From Rhynchospora pubera (Eukaryota; Streptophyta; Magnoliopsida; Poales; Cyperaceae): DNA of 64,000 nt. The notes under the pieces are model-generated. The model was given only the letters and a program-made list of their open reading frames with translations. It was not told where the DNA came from and searched no databases. Position numbers and translations under genes: made by a program. The stretch lies in NCBI GenBank assembly GCA_028095005.1, contig CM051462.1:125726752-125790751 (forward strand), in the 5' to 3' direction. This document shows, piece after piece, positions 25,120 through 36,590 of the stretch (positions within the stretch are counted from its first letter, which is position 1; each line of letters opens with the position of its first letter).

Positions 25120-25522
25120 ATCAAATTAATGGCACGAAATCAAAATGAATTTGGCGGGATCAAACAAATTTGGCGGGATCAAATGAATTAGGCGAGATTA
25201 AAATGTAGTAGGCAGCATCAAAATAAAAATCAAGGTGTACAATTAAATGATTAAACACAAGTTTTTCTAATCCCTTCTCTACAATGCACCTCTACAATAC
25301 ATATTTTAAATTCCTTAGATCTTAATTGGAAAGTTGATGTGACTCATTGTATTTTAATTGGACCATTGAAATTACAGTTTGTGTATTTCTGCCTCCCCAA
25401 TTAATTTCACCAAAAACTTTTCATTTAGGCGCTAAAGTTTGTAATTCCCCCCCTCCAATAAATTTCATTTAGGCGCTAAATTTTTTTTTTCCAAAATGTT
25501 ATTGCGCCTCTTTTTTGTAGTG
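25120..25522. mobile_element. Possible nested CACTA right end
   Basis: The segment ends GCGCCTCTTTTTTGTAGTG at 25522, whose complement CACTACAAAAAA is a common plant CACTA terminus. Just inside are repeated GGCGGGATCAAA (25150-25200) and TTTAGGCGCTAAA (25425-25480) motifs resembling subterminal repeats. No matching left end was found, so it may be a fragment. Confidence 0.35.
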
Positions 25523-25539
25523 CCACTTCCAACTATTGT

Positions 25540-26580
25540 TCTCCAATCATGCGTGCCGTGTCGTGTCGTGTCGTGTCAAACACGATTGTGTTAGAGTCTT
25601 GTATCGTGTCGTGTTGACACGAACTACTTTTTTAATCATGTCGTGTCGTGCTTAGTGGGGAGAAGAGGCAACACTACACACATTCTGACACGACACAACT
25701 AACATGATCGTGTCGTGTCGTGTTGACACGTCGTGTTAGTCGTATCAAATCGTGTCATATTATTTATTATTTTTTAAATTAAAAAATTAGTAAAAAAATT
25801 AAAAGTTACTAAACATAATAATTTATTATTTGATTAACTTTAAACTTTTTATTAATATTTTTTATAAAAAATAATAATTAGATTATAGCACTATTATGAT
25901 TTACATGATGGTAAATAATATGATATAATATTATAAATTAAAATTAAATTATTAATTTTTCTTATTAATGAAGCATATATTCTTCGATGACAAGTGCCAA
26001 TTTCTGAATGGTTGCTTTTCATGTGTCATGAATTCATGTTTATGGAAATCTTAAACTACAATATATACGTAGAAGATGCATGAGCTTAATAATATGATTT
26101 TGAGTGATTGTATCATAAACAATAAAATTATTTATTTTTCCATCAATTTTATTTTCCAAAAAAATATTAAATACATTTTAAAATGAAAAAATTATGAAAA
26201 CCTTGCAGTAAATTTTATGACATTATTATTCATTTACAATGCATGCTGCAGAAATCATGCATAAAAATTAGTGATAAAATTATATATGTAATTGTATGTA
26301 AATAATTGCGAACCTTAATTTCAAGATCAAGATGCTAGATTGAAATTACAAATTTCTTCAATAATTTATTATATTTTATATATGAAATTTCAATAAATTA
26401 TTGTATTTAAATATTAAAATATTATTTAAATATTTTTAATGAATAAATTATAATATGGCTTAACATGTTTAACACGTCGTGTCGACATAACACCACACGT
26501 CATCTTAGACGTGTCGTGTTAACCGATTCTTTCATTTGACACGACACAATATGACACATTGGAAATATCACGTCACGTCC
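25540..26580. mobile_element. CGTGTCGTGTC-ended element, hAT-like
   Basis: Runs of CGTGTCGTGTC at the left (25553-25735) and inverted runs at the right (26470-26575) enclose about 0.75 kb of very AT-rich, non-coding DNA. Exact ends and TSD are not resolved. Confidence 0.45.
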
Positions 26581-27986
26581 ATAACCAATTCGTTTATTTC
26601 TTTTTATATAAGTATTTTTGTCAGATTTTTAAAAACTATTGAAGGGTCCGCGACTAATTATATTTGTGATTTTCTAAAATGGCATGGTATTCATAAAAAT
26701 GCGCAAACTATTTCATAATGGTATTCTTTTAATGTCACTAATTTAGAGGAAAAAAATTCAATCAATATTTTTTAATCTGTCACTAATTTAGAGGAAAAAA
26801 AATTCAATTAATATTTTTTAATCTGATTTCGACATCGAACTTCACTAACTGATTGTTTCGGCTTTACAATTAGTCTTTTTATATGAGAAATGTATAAATT
26901 ACAAAAATACTATAGATTTTCTATGCAACTCTGAGACATAGTGATGTCTACAATTAACTTCATTTTTTGAAAATTGACAATATTTAGTCTAACTTTAAAT
27001 TGATCTTGGCGAAAATTTTGAATAAAACAAAATGAATGAAGCGAATTACCGTAGTAGCAAAGTGGTAGATAAAATGCATTTCTCAAATACATTTGCGGGA
27101 CACTATAATCTTTTTAGCTTTCACTTCCAGTTGTGCAACTATTGGAGATGATACTTTTTCTTATTAGATGTATTTGCAAAATCACATAATCAGACCCCCG
27201 ACAAGTGGCTTATCCTGACTGGTTGCTTTCATGTGCCACGGATCGTGGCCCATGAATAGGTTGTTTGTGCTTGTATGTGGATTGTTGGATCAAATCCAAT
27301 GGCTTCTCTTAATTGAAGTTGTACTATCTTAGGTTGTTTGTGCTTGTATGTGAAGACAAATATTATATTACAAATAATATAAATGAAATTGCTAGTCATT
27401 ATATTACAAGTACCTTTTTTTATTACGATTCAAATAATATTACAATCCATGAGAAAGTGTTTCTAATAACTATTAAATAAGTAATATGAGCTGTCGTTCA
27501 AACTGTTCCTTTAATTATTAATTCCAAGTTAAACCAATTTAAATCAAATCTTGAGATATTAATTTACATCAATTTATTTTCATATTTCAAGTTAAAGTTC
27601 AATTGTTTAGGCGCTGGTAATTCCCCCAAAAAATTCTAGGCGTACATTTGATATACTTATGATAATTAATTGTAATATTAAGATATTAATTTTATAAAGA
27701 GATTAAATCATGAACATATTAAATATTAATTTGTCATAGTTAACATAATCAATAATTGTAATATTAGGTGCTAGCAATTTGTCATACTTATATAGAAGCT
27801 AATCACTCGTTAAATTGAATAAGATCAACTGTTTAGATTCAATATTTGAATTTTAAAATTTTAAAATATTGCCAAATGTGAAGATGTGGCATTCAACTGT
27901 TTAGTTTTCTAAATTTTATTTTTTTATTTTGAATTTAAAATTTTTGAAATATCAAAAAGTTCAATTTTAAAATTAAAATTTTATAT
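26581..27986. other. CACTA-1 interior, middle part
   Basis: AT-rich, no gene seen. An unpaired block at 27780-27860 (CACTCGTTAAATTGA then TTGAATTTTAAAAT) resembles one arm of the large foldback at 51150-51880. Confidence 0.5.
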
Positions 27987-28373
27987 GGGAGTTGCTAGTG
28001 TCAAACATATAGGACATGTACACTTGTCCAACGCGATGAAATTTTAATTTTGAAAATTGGAATGGCCGATCCAAACCGCTCAAATTATTCTGTGTTATAA
28101 AATCTTCATGGAGACCAAATTTTATATTTTTAAAAATTTTTTTACTATTTTTTTGGAATTTTTCAATATGCTCAATCTAAAAGTTTCTGAACCCTTCAAT
28201 TTTGAAAATTCGAAAAAAATAGTTAGAAAATATGAAAAAATATAAAATTTGATTATCAAAGATATTTTAATATAGAGATCATATTGAGCGGTTTGGATTG
28301 ACCGTTTGAAATTTTAATGTGCTACGTTTGGATCGTGTTTGACGTCCTATATGTTTGATTCTAGCATTACTCA
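27987..28373. mobile_element. Foldback MITE 1 in CACTA-1
   Basis: Inverted ends GTCAAACATATAGGAC and GTCCTATATGTTTGA, with internal arms CCGATCCAAACCGCTC and its partner GAGCGGTTTGGATTGACC. Near-repeats ATTTTATAT and ATTTTGTAT flank it. Non-coding. Confidence 0.65.
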
Positions 28374-28841
28374 TTTTGTATATCCCAATTTTCAATTTTA
28401 AAATTTCAAATTTTATACTAATTTCAATTTTTTTTATTAAATTCGACATTTATGCATTTTACTTCATATTTAATTTTGTTAATCAGCTTTTATTCTTTTA
28501 TAAGATATCCCAGGTTTAGTCATATATATTAATTTTTCGTACATACATGTGATGTGAGATACTAATATAATAAGAAATGTACTGATTTTATTAATTTAAA
28601 TCTAGATTAATCTAAAATGATTAACAATCATGGCTATAGCTCAATTCATGTATGCATGTATGATTGATAAAAAAAAATGATGGTACCTGAGATATATGCA
28701 CGTACATATTATCTAAAAAATAATATATATCAAAGAAAAAATGAACTTTGATTTTTTTTGGGACTGACTTTGAATTTACTAATAAAAAGAGAGTATGAAG
28801 CATCACAAGAAAATAAGAGAAAACATATGGTGCATAAGAAT

Positions 28842-29110
28842 GTACCGGAGTTTCGGTGCATACTAATCCGATCTATTTGACCTGATTTAAAATGACCGAT
28901 CCAAACCGTCCAATATGATCTCCCTATTATAATCTCTTTGAATTTTCAAAAAATGCAGTTTTTAAAAATACAAAAAAAATATTTAAAATTTTTCAAAAAA
29001 TGTAAAATTTGGTCAGCAAGGAGATTTCAATAAGGAGATCATATTGGACGGTTTGGATCGATCATTTTAAAATAGATCGATGAGTTCGAATCAGTATACA
29101 ATGAAAGGTA
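28842..29110. mobile_element. Foldback MITE 2 in CACTA-1
   Basis: Inverted arms of about 80 bp: GACCGATCCAAACCGTCCAA on the left pairs with TTGGACGGTTTGGATCGATC on the right. It shares the CCGATCCAAACCG core with the foldback at 27987, so the two are related. Confidence 0.65.
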
Positions 29111-29469
29111 AGATTTCTCCTAATTACAATTTCAATTAAAATTTTACAAACAAGAGACCGATTGTGGTTTTAAAATTCAACTAAAAAGTATTTTTATTCA
29201 AAGGAAATGGATATTGTTAATTCCAAAATTTAAGAGATATATACATAATAATATAAATGATTCCAAGATATACGTTCATATTTCCTTTATACATCCTATG
29301 TTACTATTTAATATTTGTATTAATTTGTATGAAAAAAGTATTCACATGGATCTATTTTAGATCTGTTCGCTCCCCTCTAATAAACTATAATTTCCAAGAT
29401 AAAATTTTGGCTCGTATTCTTCCCCCCGAAAATTTCAATAAAATTTCATCTAACCCTTTGCGCTGCCAA

Positions 29470-29800
29470 CATTTAAATTAAAGATGATATTTCCTCTAAA
29501 CCTTTGCGCCGCCGCCTCCCTTCTCAAACCCTAACAGATCTACTTGACATGCGAGAGGGTTCATCTCTCTCGCTATCCATCCTTCTCGCCTGTCGGTGAG
29601 CTCTTACTCGCGCGTCAGGCCTCTGCGCGTGCACGTCGACGGCGATAGAAACGAAGAAGAAGAAGGAGTGTTTGTAGTGTCGTGCAGCGTGTGCACGTCG
29701 ACGGCGTCGGCGATCTCCCCACGCTCCACCCGCCTCGCTTACTGCGGCCGCAAGGTTGAAATGAAAATCTCAATCGGTAACGCATGCTTTCTCACAAGGT
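29470..29800 (+). other. GC-richer leader-like segment, probably captured gene DNA
   Basis: Base composition jumps here from very AT-rich to balanced. The sequence has the look of a plant 5' leader (CTCAAACCCTAACAG, then TCTCTCTCGC), with splice-donor-like TCGGTGAGC near 29592. It lies about 1 kb upstream of the MED26-like exons and may be the 5' part of the same captured gene, but the peptide it encodes is not one I recognise. Confidence 0.4.
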
Positions 29801-30745
29801 TGAATCAGTCTTCGTTCTCAACTTAAAAAGTTTACACTTGACATTGTTCTTTTTGTCCAATCAACTCATCCAATCATCCCTCGAACATATTTCAGGTACT
29901 TCAAGGACTTATACCCAATCTACAATAAAAAGAGTTCATTATAATTTTGTAACCAAAAAAAATTGTTACTGTTTTTTGTGTTGCGTTGCAATTTTGTCTT
30001 AGGAGATAATTTGACACATTGCAATTAGTTTCAATTAATTTACACATTCTTCAACTTGTTGTTTTGTTCCTACGACATTACTTAAAAGAAAAATTATTCA
30101 ATTTGAGTTTGCCAACTGTTTATCTAATTATATCAATATGATAATTACGTTCTAGATTTTTTTTTTTGGATGGTGTATCAAAGTAATAATTGGGAATAGC
30201 AGAGAAATTGAATCCCATTTTTTTTTTTTTTTGCTTTTATCCTAGTATTTGAGTAATTGATAAATATCCTTTTGTTATCCTAGTGTTATGTCACGCTAGG
30301 AAAAAAAAAATAGAGAAATTGCATCAAGTTGCAAAAATTGTTGAGCTGATTCACATTTAGTGAGCCATGAAAGGCACGATGAGGTAAATATTTTACTTAT
30401 TCATCAAATTAAAGGGCATCTCAATGATTGTACATTTCATGTAAATTTGAATTTGCCTATTTGCTTGATGCGTTTCTATTACTGTATTAGTTGTTTCCAT
30501 AATGTTAAAAAGACTCTTAAATATTATCTCAATAACAGGACTATTGTGTACATGGTCCAGAAAAATATTGTTTTTATAAATATTTGACAATTTGAATCAC
30601 ATGTAGCTCTCTGTCAATACCTTTGCAGATTCGAAGTTAATTTTATTTTCAGATATTGTTTAGTCCTAATACTAAACTTTGTCAAAATTACTAATTTTTC
30701 TAATTATAATATTCCGACATCTAATTTTTTGGTTAACATTTTTAG

Positions 30746-31161
30746 GCCACAGAAATTGGCAAGGCTGCGAATGGTGTAAGAAAGCACAACTCAAAGCAAA
30801 TTCAACAGCTTGTTTGCATACTTATCGAGTAAGTTTGGTTTTTGTAATTTGGTTCTAGAAATAGAAAACATACGTGGATTATTTAATTCGTGTTTTTAAT
30901 GTTGTAGAGGTTACACAGAGCTAGTCGATGTAGGTTGGTTCAAGTACTCTTGTTGCTTGTATGGAAATTAAAACATAATATGTAAATTCAGATTTTGCTT
31001 TGTGAAGTTGATTTTTTATTTAACATTTAGTTAGTGTTATCTAAATTGCAGATAAGTAAGAGGAAAATAAATATAATGACCGAGAAAAAAGAGGGCCTCC
31101 CTTCTCCACTAGACCAAAGAGCATTTCTTGCCACTCAAACCACTGGCATCCAATTAGATAG
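30746..31161 (+). pseudogene. Captured MED26-like (TFIIS N-terminal domain) gene fragment
   Basis: Three exon-like pieces with good splice signals. Exon a (30746-30828) encodes ATEIGKAANGVRKHNSKQIQ and a further seven residues, which matches helix 2-3 of the TFIIS N-terminal (LW) domain in plant MED26-type Mediator subunits and TFIIS-like proteins. Exon b (from 30908) continues with GYTELVD, the expected place of the conserved K/E-L-V-D segment. Exon c (31052-31161) contains EGLPSPLDQRAFLATQTTG, a motif I associate with the region following this domain in plant MED26. The introns are kept, so the fragment was captured as DNA, not through RNA. The N-terminal start and the C-terminal half are not found, so it is not a working gene. 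It lies inside CACTA-1. Confidence 0.65.
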
Positions 31162-32514
31162 GTATGAAACGACTTTACCAAAACTCAACTTATTCATAAA
31201 TTATATGATTTTTTGTTTCTATTTGGTACTTGATCCATAGGTCGAAATCAATGGTTTGGATTCGTTGTTAATATAAACAAAATCAATGTTATATGAATTC
31301 AATTTATATGCAAGAAGCAATTTGTGTTAAATTAAGGATTTTGGATATGTTTTTATCTCCTTGTAAATGAATGTTGCTAACAATGAGTAACATACACCAA
31401 TTTCTACATTTATTTCTTCCTAACACCAATTTCTGCATTTAGGTACTACTGGAGAGAGGGTGCTTCTCAATTCTGTCAATTACTTCCTGGGTAGGTATGG
31501 TTTATCAATTCTGTCAAGTATAATCAACAATTGTCAAGTATTAAAATACATGATTTGTTATCATTATAAGACCCACTGAGATTCTATAAAGTGCAATTTG
31601 AATTGAATTTGATTTTAAGGAAAAGGAGCATCAGAAATAATAATTCATGTCATAGTTTCTTTAACATTCATTTAATCACAAAAACTAAAATCGTTTTTAT
31701 TGCAAACTAATGTGTATATTCTCTCTTTAGGTTAAGTAGTCTCGCCCAACTTCTAAAGGCATGATTTCTTTATCATCATTTTTTTCTGTTTTTCTCTTTA
31801 AAACTAGATAGGTGTATATGTATAAATGGATAAGGCATGACACTAGATAGTAAAATGTTCTCAAAACTAAAATGTTCTCAAAACTCGCTAAATGGATAAA
31901 GACATGACACCAAATTGTTCAGTGTATAGCATCTCTGATTGTTAATTTAATGTCTCTTTGCTGTCCAATTGATACTAGAATTTCTCCCTTGCAAATTCCT
32001 TAAACGATTAGGAGAAAAATGAATAACGAAGCCATGTCAATGATCTTTCCTCTTATCCTTGCTATATATAACAGTTTATGCTTGTTTCTTTTATCTAAAA
32101 TTTGTTTTTGTGCACAAATGACAGATCCAGTCCTCGTGGTGACAAAAATTTGGAATGAAGAGGAATCGGCCCACAAGCTACTGAGGTTCTTTGCTTTTAG
32201 GTTTTAAAGTTTTTTTATTAGACAGATTTGCAAACTTATGTTATTTTACTTTGAATTATGCTTTGTATGTTATTTTATTTTAAATTTTGGTTTGTATCAA
32301 ATTGCTTGTAAGAATGTTGTTTACTGAGTTCAATGAAATTTAGAATTTGTGTGATGTGTGTTTTGAATAGTACTTATATTTGTGATACTATAGAACAATT
32401 AAAATCATATGAATTGAATAGTGATGGTACCAAATTGGTACCGGACAAAAATGAATGGCTATATAAATGTATTTGAAATGGATAGTAACAAATGTGTAGG
32501 TATTTGGATGTCTG
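31162..32514. other. CACTA-1 interior, right part
   Basis: AT-rich DNA that may continue the captured gene. An exon-like stretch after an AG at about 32124 reads PVLVVTKIWNEEESAHKLLR in one frame, but I do not recognise it. Nothing else is seen. Confidence 0.4.
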
Positions 32515-33091
32515 ATCAAAAGCGTCGCTATATCGACTTTCATACCTGAAAGCGGGCCCAGCTAAAATTTGATAATATATATCAGGCCTTACCAAACACA
32601 TCAGTATACCGATGCATAAAGAGATATGGGCCCCGCAAAATATAACAATGGTCGATGAGCAAAGTCGTCGGTATATCGACTCACAAATTATTGTGGGTCC
32701 CACCACGTTCTGACAATGTGGGTCCCGCAACGTTCTGACAACGTGGGACCCACCACATTCTGACAATGTGGGTCCTGTATTTTCTCGCATTGTTTTATCT
32801 GGGTCGTTAAGGGAAGGCGTCACCGTGTCGACAGAGTTGTTTCCAAATAGAGACACAATAAGAATCGAATGAGCTGTCGGACGAGGATATCGGAGTCCCT
32901 ATCGTTGACGCAGCAGAGATCATAATTACGGACGCAGTAATCTAATTTGCGTCCATGCGACCCAGATGTTGAGTATTTGCGGCTAGAGTATCGGGGTCCC
33001 TATGATTGCGTCGCTAAGTGGACGCGATGGCCTTGTCGTGTCGGAATAGGGACGCGAATTTGGGTAGCAGATAAGTCTGATTCTAGTAGTG
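32515..33091. repeat. Right subterminal repeat region of CACTA-1
   Basis: Carries the palindromes GTCGCTATATCGAC (about 32524) and GTCGGTATATCGAC (about 32668) and GACGCG/GCGTC motifs at about 32908, 32934, 32950, 33008, 33021 and 33052, mirroring the left end, then the inverted terminus. Confidence 0.85.
32690..32776. repeat. Tandem repeat, about 25 bp unit x 3.5
   Basis: Unit approximately GTGGGTCCCACCACGTTCTG followed by ACAAT, repeated with small changes inside the right subterminal region of CACTA-1. Confidence 0.85.
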
Positions 33092-34011
33092 CCTTCAGCT
33101 TCCTATGGCAAGCCCTACACCTCCCTTCTAAGAACCCAAAACTCTTTGCTAATGTTTTCTTGATCTACATCCTAAGCCAGGGCGGGTTGCATTACATTAG
33201 CACCCTGTTTCCTGTTCCACCTCTTACTTCTAAACTCACTGAGCTGGAAAAATCGATACCTACGTCGACTGACCCATCAAGCCCTGAATTTAACGAGCTT
33301 ATTAACACAATCAAGGCAGGCACCAACGAGTTGTTAATCTTTGAAATAATTTATTATGTCTTTCTGCTTTTGATTTCTTGTTTCCTGTCAATCATTACGT
33401 ACTATGCGAACTCGGTAACATACCTAGGAGAGATGCTGACATTGAAAGATTTGCTTAAGAAGTTTAAGAGTATCATTAAAGGGCCATTAATTACTCACCT
33501 CTTTGTTGCACTCTTTACCCTTGTTTACTTCATCTTTCTTGCTGTAACATTTATAATTGCAGTATCTTTCTACTCAAGGGGCTATCATTCCCACATCATT
33601 GAAAGGTTTTTGCAGATCTCTTGGATTTGGTTTGCAACTCTTTACTTAGTCTACTTACCAATAATTTGGTCTATGGGTGTAGCGATATCTGTCATCGAGC
33701 CAAATTTATATGGAATTGGTGCAATTTCACATGCGACAAAACTTTTGAAAGGGAAGAAGATGCAAGTATTTCTCTTAATGTTTGCTTTTACCATCATCTT
33801 TGGCATCAAATATGCAGGTAATTATATAATTATGAAGTTCGCTTCTGGTTCCAAGGCTGGTAGTTGGGTTCTAGGGTTCGTGTACCAGCTTCTTCTACAG
33901 GCTATGAGCTTCTACACTATGATGGCAATCACGGTTCTCTACCATGAGTGCAACCAGAGTAATGGAGACCAACTTGAGTATACCAGATTGACCACTGCTA
34001 GTATAGTTTAG
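32947..34011 (+). CDS. Chimeric ORF: transposon end fused to gene 2 body
   Basis: An uninterrupted 354-codon frame that begins within the CACTA-1 right end, reads through the terminal repeat (residues DSSS lie on TTCTAGTAGTG) and joins gene 2 in frame at FSFLWQALHLPSK. About 49 residues are transposon-derived and 305 belong to the membrane family, including all six membrane segments. If a transcript started in or read out of the transposon, it could make a nearly complete family member with a new hydrophilic N-terminus. Expression is not shown by the sequence. The alternative is that this is only the dead 3' part of gene 2. Confidence 0.5.
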   Translation: MRPCDPDVEYLRLEYRGPYDCVAKWTRWPCRVGIGTRIWVADKSDSSSAFSFLWQALHLPSKNPKLFANVFLIYILSQGGLHYISTLFPVPPLTSKLTELEKSIPTSTDPSSPEFNELINTIKAGTNELLIFEIIYYVFLLLISCFLSIITYYANSVTYLGEMLTLKDLLKKFKSIIKGPLITHLFVALFTLVYFIFLAVTFIIAVSFYSRGYHSHIIERFLQISWIWFATLYLVYLPIIWSMGVAISVIEPNLYGIGAISHATKLLKGKKMQVFLLMFAFTIIFGIKYAGNYIIMKFASGSKAGSWVLGFVYQLLLQAMSFYTMMAITVLYHECNQSNGDQLEYTRLTTASIV

Positions 34012-34700
34012 ATAAAATTAAAGTTCTTTTAATGATCATATATGAGTCTTTGTGTGTGATGAAGTATAGCTAGCTAGCTTTTAAAATCATGTACAGCTTT
34101 TAATGAGCATATGTGTGTCTTTGTATATATGTAATGATGATATATATAGCTTTTGAATCATGTAATCATAATATGCGTGTCTAGTATTAACAATAGTTTG
34201 GCTTATGAAGTTCAAGTCTTTTATTTGATGCATTTCCTTTCTAGCTATAACTTTGCATATGGAATTATGGATTAATTAATGTTCTGTCAACAGAATGTGG
34301 AATTGACAAGAAAAGTGATTAGTATGTATTCTGTTACAGCAAATTAGGTTTTACTGTTCGAGAGAAAGAAAGGGAACACGATTTTTAATTTTCTATCCAT
34401 CTAACAGAGTTTATAACTTTATACAATCTAATGCAAACTTACAAATAAGCCCCTCAAAAAATATTAAAATTACACAAAGATGAGATGAGGACTATTCTAA
34501 CACATACATTATTTTATTGACAAAATAACCTATCATGCATGGGGGGAGCGCCATTTTAGACTTCCTTTCAGGATGACACATTGTCAATTCTCCCTCACTG
34601 TTTTAATATTTTCCCATAAAAAAGAATGATCTCTAACCCATCCAGAATACTGTGAATATACTTCTCTGTAGTAGTACTAGTATAAATCTTATTATGACTT
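34012..34700. other. 3' flank of gene 2
   Basis: Non-coding. It aligns with 61031-61740 after gene 4 (shared AATGATCATATATGAGTC block and CCATTTTAGACTTCCTTTC) and is the empty-site copy for the MITE at 61503. Similarity ends near 34700, so what follows is a separate insertion or rearrangement. Confidence 0.75.
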
Positions 34701-36590
34701 TGCTTTTTGTTTTCAGTAATTGTTTGGTTTATTTAGTTTTCAGGCCTTTTTTACCTTTTTTTTTTTACTTTTATCCAAACAACTTTCTATAGAGGTCGAT
34801 TGACTTTGCTTTTTGTTATATTTGGTAGGTTCGTTTCTATTTTGTTGTGTGTTCAGTTAGACTAATTTTGTTCTTCTTTTTTTCCCTACTGGATCCTAAA
34901 TATTCTTCTTAATCCTAATTCTTTTTCTTACTTCTTTTTGCAGTTTCAAATGTGGGATGATTTATGTTGATTCGAGCATAACAAGACAGGATGTGATCTA
35001 GCTTTAAACCTGAAAAAAAAAATTTGATGGAATATCATAAGGTAATTATATTCCTCACTTATTTTAGATTTAAGTGCATATAAATGAGAAAGACCTATGT
35101 TCAATAAACGTATATAATATTGTCCTTTTTGCCTCACCTGACCTTGGATTAACGCAATTAAGCTCAAGTATCTTTGTTCTTCCTAATTTTGCATCAACTG
35201 CCATAGTCATGCAATGAAGAACATAAAGCCAGAAAAGAACTTTGATTTGTTTTGGTCAAACTGGTACACACATCGATGGTATCTTTTTATTATTTTTTTG
35301 AGATAATTTTTTTTTCTTGAAGCTCCGTTAAGACTGCAGGCTAGGCTTGGAATTTTTCTTCTTGGTACTTTTGTAAATGTTTGCAGTTGATTTCCTTTCA
35401 TGTCAGTATATCAGATTGCAAATGTTCTCATCATATTACCGTTTCTTTTAGCATCTTTCTTTTATAACTTAAAAATAATTCTCCGTCATGTTTACTTCTC
35501 CACAAGGATTACTAGCATAGAAAGTACCTATCCAGAAGATACAATTCTATTATGTGTGCAGTTATTATTGGATGCAAGCTCATCTTGGTAAATTACCTCA
35601 TTTATTATCTTATTTTTCTTCGATTCCCATACAGTTGAAATATTTTTTTCCTGTTATTGTGACAAAATTTATAATTTCATTTGACATTAGGATCTCTGAT
35701 ATTTCATCAGATTTTAGACGTCTTCTACTCATGTGGATGTGCTGTCCAACTGGTTCTACAAAAATTATAGGTACTTATTTATGTATTTATTTATTTTGAC
35801 AATTTAAACTTTTTTAGATGATGAATTAAAAGAGAACTGGAAGGTCATGTTTTAAGTGAGATAGACATGAAAAAGTTTTTAATTTTTTTTTTTGCTAAGT
35901 TAACCATTTCGTTTTTGAAATCTTTCTATCAAAAGGGCAATTTAGGCATCTCCTCACAAAATATTCTTTTTTTAAGATTTAAGGGTTGTGATATAGCTGA
36001 TTAATTCAAATAAGCCATGTTAATTACATGTTTGAATAATTTATTGCCTTCTCTCAAAAATGCTTTTCTTTGTCGTCTCTTTGATTATTTATTCAGTATA
36101 TTAGAAAGGTATCATTGGCCTTTAGGTAAATCCTTCTTAGATTGTTCTTATTTTGCTGTATATGTTTTTTTTTATACAAGGTTGATAGTTCAAAGGAAAC
36201 CAAATATTCACGGATTATCTTGCTATTGGTTCTTTTGAGTACTTACTGGTATGTGATAAAAATAAGAATGGCCTTTTGATCTTGATTTGTAGATTCCAAA
36301 AAAATAGTCCTTAATTTCTTATTTTCAAAATGCAGGTGGCATCAAATTCAAATATATATTAAGATAATCATATGAAAATATTTTTTTCAAGTGCCCTGCG
36401 GAGTTTAAGTAACCTTTCTTTTTATGGATTAAAATTTTTTTTTCGAGTTTCAACCGTATGGATAAAGAAACCAAATAATTGAAACTCTAATAGCCAGGAA
36501 AGAAGCAACAAGACTATCAGGGTTTAGATTATTTGGGTTAGGGTTTAGATTGCATAGTCTATTCTCTTTTCTTTTGTTATTTGATGTTGA
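34701..36590. other. Unassigned region after gene 2
   Basis: About 1.9 kb of AT-rich DNA absent from the other cassette. Short exon-like pieces with flanking AG/GT occur, for example 35518-35590 (peptide PEDTILLCVQLLLDASSSW) and 35692-35769 (peptide DISSDFRRLLLMWMCCPTGS). They suggest an eroded intron-bearing gene on the plus strand. I cannot identify it. Confidence 0.35.

Larger units (their letters stand above)
22301..33091. mobile_element. CACTA-1: non-autonomous CACTA (En/Spm) transposon
   Basis: A 10,791 bp element with 12 bp terminal inverted repeats, CACTACCAGAAT on the left and CACTACTAGAAT as complement on the right. The 3 bp TSD is CCT (22298-22300 and 33092-33094). Genes 1 and 4 give the uninterrupted target. 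Both ends carry clusters of short GACGCG/GCGTC-type motifs and a GTCGGTATACCGAC palindrome, the usual subterminal repeats bound by CACTA transposases. I see no transposase coding inside. The interior is made of other insertions, foldbacks and a MED26-like gene fragment. Confidence 0.95.
22282..34011 (+). pseudogene. Gene 2: membrane protein gene split by CACTA-1
   Basis: Coding bases are 22282-22300 (six codons plus the first base of codon 7) and 33095-34011. Between them lie a CACTA transposon and the duplicated CCT target. Without the insert the frame is complete: 311 residues, B-type, closest to gene 4, sharing the MAKSSP start, the LKGKKMQVFLL block and the ASIV C-terminus. Six hydrophobic segments are predicted, as in gene 1. 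No other stop or frameshift is seen, which implies a fairly recent hit on a gene that had been under constraint. The product cannot be made from its own start unless the transposon leaves or is spliced out. Confidence 0.93.

Noticed and set aside
34701..36240. Real intron-bearing host gene after gene 2
   Set aside because: A few exon-like peptides are visible but no continuous phase-consistent model, start or known domain could be built.
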